Shown here piece by piece: positions 1 to 5,015 of a stretch of DNA of 5,015 nucleotides. Source of the stretch: Candidatus Aerophobus profundus SCGC AAA252-L23 (GTDB taxonomy: Bacteria > Aerophobota > Aerophobia > Aerophobales > Aerophobaceae); NCBI GenBank assembly GCA_000402295.1, contig AQRW01000057.1, forward strand, positions 1 to 5,015, given 5' to 3'. Each line of letters opens with the position of its first letter. Position 1 is the stretch's first letter. A program made the translations under genes and the position numbers. The notes under the pieces were generated by a model. The model was given only the letters and a program-made list of their open reading frames with translations, was not told where the DNA came from and did not search any database.

Positions 1-51
1 ATGAAATCTGAACTATTACCGTCATTATTCGAGAAGGAGATAAGACGATGA
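1..51 (+). CDS. Possible C-terminal tail of an upstream gene (partial)
   Basis: Frame 1 is open from the first base to a TGA at 49-51 and would encode MKSELLPSLFEKEIRR. The stop overlaps the ATG of the next gene (48-50) as ATGA, a common arrangement for translationally coupled operon genes. If real, this is the end of the preceding operon gene, cut off by the window edge. The ATG at position 1 need not be its start. The other two frames are less attractive: frame 2 has stops at 2-4 and 41-43, and frame 3 has one at 9-11. The peptide is too short to assign a family, and the upstream gene could instead end in one of those frames or before the window. Confidence 0.35.
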   Translation: MKSELLPSLFEKEIRR

Positions 52-830
52 TTCAGCCAAATAATCTTTTTGATCTGAGCGGTAAAGTCTCTCTGGTCAC
101 CGGAGGTGGAACAGGATTAGGCAGAGCTATGGCCACCGGATTAGCCAAATATGGTTCTAATATAGTAATAGTAGATATTAACCCGGATAAAGCCAAAGAC
201 GTAGTTAAGAAAATTGAATTACTGGGAAAGAGTGCTTTGGCAATCAAAGCCGATGTTACCAAGAGAGAAGAAGTTGACCAGATGGTCCAAGATGTTTTAG
301 ACAAATTTAGAACTATAGATATATTGGTAAATAGCGCCGGAATAGGAAGAAGAGCAAAAGCTGAAGAGATGAGCGAAAAAGATTGGGACGAAGTCATCTC
401 GGTAAATCTTAAAGGAACGTTTTTGTGCTGTCAGTCCGTGGGAAAGTTGATGATCAAGCAAAAAAGAGGTAAAATCATCAATATTGCCTCTGTTGTCGGA
501 CAAAGAGGTCTCTTCCATCCTCTTGATTTGGCCTTAAGTTATTGTGCCAGTAAGGGAGGAGTAGTCCAGCTCACCCGGGCCCTGGCAGCAGAGTGGGCCA
601 AATACAACGTTCACGTAAATGCTATCGCCCCTACCTACTTTATGACTGATATGACCAGGTGTTTACTGGAAAATAAGGAATTTCTGGATTATCTAAAATG
701 GAAGATACCTCTCCAGCGACCCGGAAAACCGGAAGAGCTAATTGGTCCAGTAGTGTTTTTAGCTTCAGACGCTTCCAGTATGATTACTGGTCATATTCTG
801 AACGTAGATGGTGGATGGACAGCAATTTGA
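48..830 (+). CDS. SDR-family NAD(P)-dependent oxidoreductase, gluconate 5-dehydrogenase / 3-oxoacyl-ACP reductase-like
   Basis: This is a cytosolic classical short-chain dehydrogenase of 260 residues, the usual length. The cofactor loop TGGGTGLG is at residues 18-25. An aspartate ends the second strand (D43, in VIVDIN), which in this family favours NAD(H) over NADP(H). D69, in ADV, lies near the adenine site. The NNAG-type motif is NSAG at 95-98. The catalytic tetrad is N120, S148, Y165 and K169, and the C-terminal NVDGGW matches the family. The Ser-to-Tyr spacing is 17 residues, about four more than usual, because the loop at 152-164 is longer. The N-terminal LFDLSGK resembles sugar-acid and sugar-alcohol dehydrogenases such as gluconate 5-dehydrogenase. 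The start is supported by AAGGAG at 34-39, eight bases before the ATG. As first gene of the cluster it probably interconverts a hydroxyl and a keto group on the sugar handled by the downstream kinase and aldolase. The exact substrate is unknown. Confidence 0.93.
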   Translation: MIQPNNLFDLSGKVSLVTGGGTGLGRAMATGLAKYGSNIVIVDINPDKAKDVVKKIELLGKSALAIKADVTKREEVDQMVQDVLDKFRTIDILVNSAGIGRRAKAEEMSEKDWDEVISVNLKGTFLCCQSVGKLMIKQKRGKIINIASVVGQRGLFHPLDLALSYCASKGGVVQLTRALAAEWAKYNVHVNAIAPTYFMTDMTRCLLENKEFLDYLKWKIPLQRPGKPEELIGPVVFLASDASSMITGHILNVDGGWTAI

Positions 831-866
831 GAAACTTGGCGAAGAGAATCCGGAGGGAGAAACAAA

Positions 867-1574
867 ATGGAGCTAAACGTTGACAATTTTGCCAAAATGA
901 TCGAGTTCAGCCTGGTGAGACCTGATGTCACGGAGAAGGATGTGGAGAAGTTTTGTGGTGTAGTGAGGGAGAATAACTTTGCCACCGCTTGCGTTAATCC
1001 AGTAAATGTCTCCCTGGCGCTGAAGTTTCTCAAAGGAACCAATATAGACATCTCAGCCTCTATTGGCTTTCCCTTTGGCTCCCACCTTCCGGAGATTAAA
1101 GCTCTCGAGGCCAAGCGGGCCATTGAGATGGGGGCAACTCAGATAGATATGGTAATCAACCTAGGAGCCTTAAAATCAGGCCAGGACAAAACTGTCTTCG
1201 CGGACATAAAAGCAGTAGTCGAAGCGTCAGGAGAAGCCCCGGTTAAGGTAATTCTGGAAAATGGATTTCTGACCGATGAGGAAAAGGTAAAGGGATGCAA
1301 AATTGCCCAACGGGCCGGGGCAAGCTTCGTAAAAACATCAACCGGAGTAGAAACTAAATACATCCTTGAGATAGGCTCTGAATCAATAGGAGCAACAGTT
1401 AAAGACGTAGAATTGATGAGAAAAGCCGTGGGAGAGGAAATGAAGGTCAAGGCAGCCGGAAGAATACATACTCTCGATTTTGCCCTGAAGTTGATCAAAG
1501 CCGGTGCGGATAGATTGGGCACCAGTAAAGGTCCTCAGTTGATTCAGGAGTTCAAGAAGAAATTTGGTATCTAG
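867..1574 (+). CDS. deoC: Deoxyribose-phosphate aldolase family protein (DeoC/DERA), divergent
   Basis: This is a class I (Schiff-base) aldolase of 235 residues, close to the family norm. DeoC reversibly splits 2-deoxyribose 5-phosphate into acetaldehyde and glyceraldehyde 3-phosphate in the cytosol. Visible landmarks are CVNP (42-45), IGFPFG (66-71), the aspartate in DMVINLGALKSG (D94), the Schiff-base lysine in FVKTSTG (K156), the second lysine in VKAAG (K195) and GTSKG (218-222). Several normally conserved positions differ. The N-terminal DHTLL motif reads EFSLV (13-17). The phosphate loop GGIR reads GRIH (198-201). About ten extra residues sit between TSTG and GATV (within 162-174). Catalytic chemistry should be intact, but substrate preference may be changed. 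The GGAGG at 852-856 serves as ribosome site, and the gap to the SDR gene is 36 bases. The kinase and aldehyde dehydrogenase downstream suggest that the aldehyde product is oxidised. Family assignment is firm; the exact substrate is not. Confidence 0.9.
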   Translation: MELNVDNFAKMIEFSLVRPDVTEKDVEKFCGVVRENNFATACVNPVNVSLALKFLKGTNIDISASIGFPFGSHLPEIKALEAKRAIEMGATQIDMVINLGALKSGQDKTVFADIKAVVEASGEAPVKVILENGFLTDEEKVKGCKIAQRAGASFVKTSTGVETKYILEIGSESIGATVKDVELMRKAVGEEMKVKAAGRIHTLDFALKLIKAGADRLGTSKGPQLIQEFKKKFGI

Positions 1575-1594
1575 GCTCAATTTTAGATGTTTTT

Positions 1595-1600
1595 GAGGAT
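1595..1600 (+). promoter_or_regulatory. Ribosome binding site supporting a TTG start
   Basis: GAGGAT lies six bases upstream of the TTG at 1607 (AGGA at 1596-1599, seven bases away). No in-frame ATG lies between the previous stop and the conserved DVGTT motif, and the first internal methionine is far inside the protein (residue 94). The TTG with this site is therefore the best start for the kinase. Confidence 0.7.
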
Positions 1601-1606
1601 GAGAAC

Positions 1607-3154
1607 TTGAAAGAAAAGATCCTTATTGCCGGAGTTGATGTTGGTACTACCTCCACCAAAGTAATACTCTTTGACCAGGAAGGAAAACCCCAGGCTCAGG
1701 GAAGAGCCTCTTATCCTTTGCTTCGGCCCCAACCTGGCTGGGTAGAGCAAAAAGCAGAGTGGTGGTGGCAGGCTTTCCAACAAGCCACCAGGGAGGCTCT
1801 CAGCCACCAAAATGTCGACAAAAGAAAGATTGTTGCCTTAGGTGTAACCCACCAGCGGATCACTACTGTCCCGGTCAATGAGAAAATGCAGCCCCTAGGC
1901 AATGCCATTTTATGGAACGACATAAGATGTAGTAAGCAAAATGACTGGGCCACAAAAAATGTGGGCAAAGAAAAGATCTACTCCCGAACGGGGAGTCCCC
2001 CCAGTCTCTGGACGGTCTACAAGGCTATGTGGCTCAGAGATAACCAACCGGAGATCTACAACAAAACCTATAAACTGCTTCTTGTCCAGGATTACATCAT
2101 CTACAAGCTCACTGGTAGATTAATAACTACCTCGAGCTCTGCTATCCAGACCGGGTGTTTGGATGTGACCGCTCCCACCAAATGGGCTGAGGATATTCTC
2201 CATCTTTTCAATATCCCAGTTCAGCTCTGGGTGGAGAAAATTCTTCCTGGTGGTCAGGTAGCCGGTAGAATTACCCAGGAAGCGGCTAACTGTACCGGGC
2301 TTCCATCGGGACTTCTGGTGGTGACTACGGCCGGGGATCAGCCTTGCGGAGTACTAGGAGCGGGGGTTAATCAAGAAGGAATGCTGGGTATAAATGGGGG
2401 AACTTCCTGTTCTCTGGAAGCTTATGTCAAAGAACTCAGACTTGACCCTAACTTAAACTACTTCATTGAGATCAGTCCTACCGGTGCTTATCTTCTGGAG
2501 GACTCCGTATGGAGTGGAGGATCAGCTCTGATGAACTGGTTCAAAGATAACTTTGCCCAAGAGGAGGTGGAGAAGGCTAAAAAAGAAAGAAAGGATCCCT
2601 GGGATAGATTGTACAATTTGGCTACTCAGGTTCCTCCTGGAAACAAAGGATTGATGCTAATTCCTTATTATTCTGGTGCAGCCTCTCCTTACTGGGATCT
2701 TAGGGCACGAGGAGTTATCTTCGGTTTCCTTCCTGACCACGGCAAGCCCCACCTGGTACGAGCCATACTGGAAGGACTAGCCTTTGAGTCCCGGCGCAAA
2801 AAGGAATTTATGGAAAAAGGTTCCGGGGTTCCCATCACCAAAGTAAGAGTATATGGGGGATCAGCCAAAAGCTTACTCTGGAATCAGATATTCGCCGACA
2901 TACTGGGGGTTGAAGTCTCCACCCTCAAGACTACCGAGACAACCGCTCTGGGAGCGGCAATATGTGCCGCAGTGGGAGCTAAGATATATCCCAATTTCCC
3001 ACAAGCGATCAAAGCCATGGTTCAAGTAAATGAGACATTCTTACCGGATTCTGAAAAGAAGACGCTCTACGATAAGCTTTATTCCCAGGTTTATAGTAAA
3101 TTCTATGATCGAGTGCAGGATCTTATCCACACTTGTTCCGAGATAGTTGATTGA
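1607..3154 (+). CDS. FGGY-family carbohydrate kinase (xylulokinase/glycerol kinase-like)
   Basis: This ATP-dependent sugar kinase of 515 residues has both actin-like FGGY domains. The first phosphate loop is DVGTTSTK (11-18). The substrate-side motifs are THQR (81-84) and ILWNDIR (101-107). The catalytic-base motif is AGDQ (242-245, base D244). GINGGTS (261-267) forms a further phosphate-binding turn. The C-terminal family signature runs from about GGSAKSLLWNQ (417-427) to DILG (431-434), followed by TTALGAA (445-451). THQR and GDQ recall glycerol kinase (NQRE, GDQQ), while the overall layout and C-terminal half recall xylulokinases and uncharacterised FGGY kinases, so the substrate cannot be fixed. 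It starts at TTG, 32 bases after the aldolase stop. FGGY kinases usually phosphorylate ketoses or polyols. Here the product would plausibly feed the aldolase, and the substrate might come from the SDR enzyme. No truncation or frameshift is visible. Confidence 0.92.
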   Translation: MKEKILIAGVDVGTTSTKVILFDQEGKPQAQGRASYPLLRPQPGWVEQKAEWWWQAFQQATREALSHQNVDKRKIVALGVTHQRITTVPVNEKMQPLGNAILWNDIRCSKQNDWATKNVGKEKIYSRTGSPPSLWTVYKAMWLRDNQPEIYNKTYKLLLVQDYIIYKLTGRLITTSSSAIQTGCLDVTAPTKWAEDILHLFNIPVQLWVEKILPGGQVAGRITQEAANCTGLPSGLLVVTTAGDQPCGVLGAGVNQEGMLGINGGTSCSLEAYVKELRLDPNLNYFIEISPTGAYLLEDSVWSGGSALMNWFKDNFAQEEVEKAKKERKDPWDRLYNLATQVPPGNKGLMLIPYYSGAASPYWDLRARGVIFGFLPDHGKPHLVRAILEGLAFESRRKKEFMEKGSGVPITKVRVYGGSAKSLLWNQIFADILGVEVSTLKTTETTALGAAICAAVGAKIYPNFPQAIKAMVQVNETFLPDSEKKTLYDKLYSQVYSKFYDRVQDLIHTCSEIVD

Positions 3155-3182
3155 TGAAAAACCCCGGGAAAGAACCGCTAAC

Positions 3183-3188
3183 AAGGAG
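3183..3188 (+). promoter_or_regulatory. Ribosome binding site that decides the aldehyde dehydrogenase start
   Basis: AAGGAG is followed six bases later by GTG at 3195-3197, in frame with the aldehyde dehydrogenase. The longer reading from TTG at 3147 overlaps the kinase end and has no comparable site. The later in-frame ATG at 3213 also lacks one at normal spacing. Confidence 0.75.
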
Positions 3189-3194
3189 AGACAA

Positions 3195-4646
3195 GTGAGT
3201 AACAATCATCTAATGTTAATTGATGGAAAATGGATTGAGGCAAAGTCTGGTAAGACTTTTGAGGTGAGAAATCCGGCTACGGGAGAACTGGTGGCTGAAG
3301 TACCCAGAGGAGACCGGGAGGATGCCAGAGATGCCTCGGAGGCGGCAAGTAGGGCTTTCCCTGAGTGGGCCGCTACCCCGGCCAATATAAGAGCCGGCTT
3401 TATGCGGAAAGCTGCTCAGTTAATCAGAGAAAGAAAAGATAGTATAGCCAAAACCTTAACTAAAGAACAAGGCAAACCTCTAAGTGAGGCTAAAGGTGAG
3501 GTTACCTCGGCAGCCGAGGCCCTGGATTACTTCGCTGAGGAGGCTCACCGAATGCTGGGGGAGATTATCCCTACCGGCTCCCGGACCAGAAGGAGCCTGG
3601 TAATAAAACAGCCGGTAGGACCGGTAGCCGCTATTGGACCCTGGAATTATCCGGTGAGTCTCCTCTCCTGGAAAATTGCCCCTGCTCTCATTGCTGGATG
3701 TACCCTAATTTGTAAACCTGCTTCTCTTACTCCTCTTTCAGTAATTGAGTTTATCCATTGTTTTACCGATATTCAGATTCCTGCCGGGGTGATCAACCTA
3801 ATCACCGGTCCGGGAGCTACAGTGGGCCATGAACTGGTGGAAAATCCCTTAATTCGTAAAATAGCTTTTACCGGAGAGACAGCTACCGGAAAAGAAATTA
3901 TGAGGCGAGCCTCCGGCAGTATCAAGAGAGTTTCCCTGGAACTAGGAGGAAGCTGTCCTTTGATTGTCTTGAAGGATGCTGACCTGGCCTCAGCCGTGAA
4001 GGGAGGAGTCTATCGTGCCTTTCGCAACATGGGCCAGGTGTGTAACTCCATTAATCGAATTTACGTAGATGAGGAGCTGCTGGAAGATTTTCTGGAGGGT
4101 TTTGTTCAAGAGACCAAGAAACTTCGTATCGGTAACGGATTGGAGGAACCTGATGTTGATCTGGGTCCTATGGTCTCTGATGAACAGAGAAAACATGTTA
4201 TGGAGCACTTGAAGGATGCCACCAGTAAAGAAGCAAAAATAGTCTCGGGAGGAAAGATTCCTGAAGAAGAGAGATTTAAGAATGGCTTTTTCTTTGAACC
4301 CACTGTCTTGACCAAGGTAAACCACCAGATGAAAGTAATGCGAGAAGAGACTTTTGGACCGGTGGCTCCAATTATGGCCGTATCGGGTATGGAAGAGGCA
4401 GTCAAGCTGGCCAATGATAGTCCCTATGGACTGGTCAGTTATGTTTACACCAAAGACCTAAAGAAGGCTTTCTGGATGGCCGAGCATCTTCAATGCGGCA
4501 CCGTGGGCATCAACAATGTCTCCGGAGGAGAAACACCTTATCCCTATGGAGGATGGAAGGAGTCAGGAGTAGGACTGGAGCTTTCCCATCACGGAGTAGA
4601 AGAATATCTTCAGGTAAAACACATCCGAATAGATATAGGGTATTGA
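3195..4646 (+). CDS. NAD(P)-dependent aldehyde dehydrogenase (succinate-semialdehyde / lactaldehyde dehydrogenase-like)
   Basis: This cytosolic ALDH-superfamily enzyme oxidises an aldehyde to the carboxylic acid. From the GTG start it has 483 residues, the usual length. Motifs, numbered from that start: PWNYP with oxyanion asparagine N151 (149-153), cofactor-site KPAS (174-177), FTGETATGKE (225-234), general base E249 in LELGG, nucleophile C283 in GQVCN, and EETFGP (384-389). A serine after KPA, rather than glutamate, is compatible with NADP use, as in GabD-type enzymes. GQVCN and the C-terminal GGWKESG to EYLQ region recall lactaldehyde/glycolaldehyde dehydrogenases. It is a hydrolytic ALDH, not the CoA-acylating type, judging from the ELGG and GQVCN motifs. 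An open frame extends upstream to TTG 3147, but those 16 residues precede the conserved LIDGKW and lack a ribosome site. It sits 40 bases after the kinase. The likely role is oxidation of the aldehyde released by the DeoC-type aldolase; the actual aldehyde is unknown. Confidence 0.9.
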   Translation: MSNNHLMLIDGKWIEAKSGKTFEVRNPATGELVAEVPRGDREDARDASEAASRAFPEWAATPANIRAGFMRKAAQLIRERKDSIAKTLTKEQGKPLSEAKGEVTSAAEALDYFAEEAHRMLGEIIPTGSRTRRSLVIKQPVGPVAAIGPWNYPVSLLSWKIAPALIAGCTLICKPASLTPLSVIEFIHCFTDIQIPAGVINLITGPGATVGHELVENPLIRKIAFTGETATGKEIMRRASGSIKRVSLELGGSCPLIVLKDADLASAVKGGVYRAFRNMGQVCNSINRIYVDEELLEDFLEGFVQETKKLRIGNGLEEPDVDLGPMVSDEQRKHVMEHLKDATSKEAKIVSGGKIPEEERFKNGFFFEPTVLTKVNHQMKVMREETFGPVAPIMAVSGMEEAVKLANDSPYGLVSYVYTKDLKKAFWMAEHLQCGTVGINNVSGGETPYPYGGWKESGVGLELSHHGVEEYLQVKHIRIDIGY

Positions 4647-4662
4647 GGTAAAGGTAAGACAT

Positions 4663-4690
4663 GGTAGCCGCAAGTTTTAACTTGCGCAAA
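4663..4690 (+). repeat. REP-like palindromic unit, copy 1 (forward, CAAGTT stem)
   Basis: A GGTAGC head is followed by the perfect hairpin CGCAAGTTTTAACTTGCG (4669-4686: eight-base arms, two-base loop) and CAAA. All 28 bases are identical to copy 2, which lies 37 bases further on. A GTAG tetranucleotide beside a short hairpin is the known layout of REP elements mobilised by REP-associated tyrosine transposases. No such transposase is in this window. Confidence 0.85.
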
Positions 4691-4699
4691 AGGAGTTAG

Positions 4700-4727
4700 G
4701 GTAGCCGCAAGTTTTAACTTGCGCAAA
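4700..4727 (+). repeat. REP-like palindromic unit, copy 2 (forward, CAAGTT stem)
   Basis: This is an exact 28-base repeat of copy 1, with its hairpin at 4706-4723. Its first ten bases, GGTAGCCGCA, are perfectly complementary to TGCGGCTACC at 4746-4755 in copy 3, so copies 2 and 3 can form a joint stem instead of two separate hairpins. Confidence 0.85.
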
Positions 4728-4731
4728 TAAA

Positions 4732-4755
4732 CGCAGGCTAAAGCCTGCGGCTACC
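4732..4755 (-). repeat. REP-like palindromic unit, copy 3 (inverted, CAGGCT stem)
   Basis: Read on the minus strand this is GGTAGC plus the perfect hairpin CGCAGGCTTTAGCCTGCG (plus-strand 4732-4749). The head and outer stem match copies 1 and 2. The inner stem differs by two base pairs, both changed on both arms, so pairing is kept. Confidence 0.85.
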
Positions 4756-4770
4756 GGATCATAATAGAGA

Positions 4771-4791
4771 AGGCTAAAGCCTGCGGTTACC
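4771..4791 (-). repeat. REP-like palindromic unit, copy 4 (inverted, degenerate CAGGCT stem)
   Basis: AGGCTAAAGCCTGCGG (4771-4786) is identical to part of copy 3, followed by TTACC where copy 3 has CTACC. The outer bases of the left arm are lost (GAGA in place of a CGC-type end), so only a five-base stem (4771-4775 with 4778-4782) remains locally. The TGCGGTTACC end can still pair with the GGTAGCCGCA head of copy 1, with one G-U wobble. Confidence 0.75.
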
Positions 4792-4838
4792 AATTTTTTT
4801 AGGTAAAAAATAACTATATCATTGCAGGAGAAGGAAAA

Positions 4839-5015
4839 ATGAAAAAGTATATTTTGTTAGGTACGGCGGTACTATTTCTTATTCTCATGCTCATTGGGTG
4901 CCATGAGATGACTAAGAATATCGGGCAGGAAAAGGAACCAAGAAAAACAACTGTAGAAGAAGCAAGACTTATTAGTCATATTACCGACGGAATTATTTCC
5001 CCAGAGGGAAAGATC
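4839..5015 (+). CDS. Lipoprotein, N-terminal part; possibly alpha-2-macroglobulin-like (partial)
   Basis: An ATG at 4839 opens a frame of 59 codons that runs off the window without a stop. AGGAG at 4826-4830, eight bases upstream, supports the start. The N-terminus is a lipoprotein signal: MKKY, a hydrophobic stretch at about residues 5-19, then the lipobox LIGC with C21 as the predicted lipidated residue. The mature protein would be anchored in a membrane, and the residue after the cysteine is His, not Asp. A charged linker (22-43) leads to LISHITDGIISPEGKI (44-59). This resembles the start of the first domain of bacterial alpha-2-macroglobulins, which often reads like S-x-x-TSGxIS. That match is short and from memory, so the family is tentative. 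The gene is separated from the enzyme operon by the repeat array and is probably a different transcription unit, although no convincing promoter was found. Confidence 0.8.
   Translation, partial: MKKYILLGTAVLFLILMLIGCHEMTKNIGQEKEPRKTTVEEARLISHITDGIISPEGKI

Larger units (their letters stand above)
4663..4800 (+). terminator. Possible composite terminator formed by the repeat array
   Basis: The array lies between the operon end (4646) and the lipoprotein gene (4839). The head of copy 1 (4663-4672) can pair with the tail of copy 4 (4782-4791) over ten base pairs. This closes a nested structure two bases before TTTTTTT at 4794-4800. The long enclosed loop makes it a weak candidate for intrinsic termination. 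The single hairpins have no adjoining T run. Confidence 0.25.

Noticed and set aside
53..397. Minus-strand and shifted-frame open frames across 53-4414
   Set aside because: All lie inside strongly supported + strand genes with full family motifs. They lack recognisable domains and look like shadows of the real coding frames.
831..866. Regulatory element or RNA in the gaps between operon genes
   Set aside because: The gaps (831-866, 1575-1606, 3155-3194) are 32-40 bases and hold only ribosome sites. No hairpin or repeat stands out.
1587..1610. Mini-ORF MFLRMRT ending in TGA that overlaps the kinase TTG start, a possible leader peptide or coupling device
   Set aside because: It is only seven codons, has no ribosome site before its ATG, and such short frames are expected by chance. 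Nothing indicates attenuation.
48..4646. Bacterial microcompartment locus
   Set aside because: There is no shell protein in the window, no clear amphipathic encapsulation peptide on the aldolase or aldehyde dehydrogenase, and the dehydrogenase is not of the CoA-acylating type usual in microcompartments. Genes outside the window could change this.
4663..4791. CRISPR array
   Set aside because: Only two exact direct repeats, separated by nine bases, plus two inverted ones are present. The spacing is too short for CRISPR spacers, and the units are palindromic throughout.
4792..4838. Sigma-70 type promoter before the lipoprotein gene
   Set aside because: The stretch is A/T rich and contains CTATAT at 4814-4819, but no acceptable -35 box lies at normal spacing, so I cannot support a promoter.

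Overview
The window is bacterial. Genes are tightly packed on one strand, most have clear Shine-Dalgarno sites, TTG and GTG starts are used, and a lipoprotein signal peptide opens the last gene. Base composition looks moderate (GC in the 40s by eye), with many AGA/AGG arginine and ATA isoleucine codons. I cannot name the species. An uncultivated anaerobic or thermophilic lineage would fit, but that is a guess.

Positions 1-4646 hold one probable operon of catabolic enzymes, all on the + strand: the possible tail of an upstream gene (1-51), an SDR dehydrogenase (48-830), a deoxyribose-phosphate aldolase (DeoC/DERA) family protein (867-1574), an FGGY-family sugar kinase with a TTG start (1607-3154), and an aldehyde dehydrogenase whose best start is a GTG at 3195 (3195-4646). 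Gaps between genes are 32-40 bases, and no terminator or promoter is evident inside the block.

Together the enzymes fit an aldolytic route for a sugar or polyol. The SDR would oxidise a hydroxyl to a ketone, or the reverse; the kinase would phosphorylate the sugar; the aldolase would split the sugar phosphate into a triose phosphate and a short aldehyde; and the aldehyde dehydrogenase would oxidise that aldehyde to an acid. The substrate cannot be read from the sequence. The aldolase keeps its Schiff-base lysine, the second lysine and the catalytic aspartate. However, its phosphate-binding residues, its N-terminal motif and one active-site loop differ from ordinary DeoC, so the substrate may not be plain 2-deoxyribose 5-phosphate.

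Positions 4647-4838 are non-coding and hold four short palindromic units, two forward and two inverted. Each is a GTAGC head next to an 18-base hairpin, or a degenerate form of it. They look like a REP/BIME-type array. The two stem versions differ by compensated base pairs, and the inverted units can pair with each other into a larger nested structure that closes just before a run of seven T.

From 4839 to the window end is the start of an unrelated lipoprotein gene, possibly of the bacterial alpha-2-macroglobulin type. The functional unit therefore changes at the repeat array.
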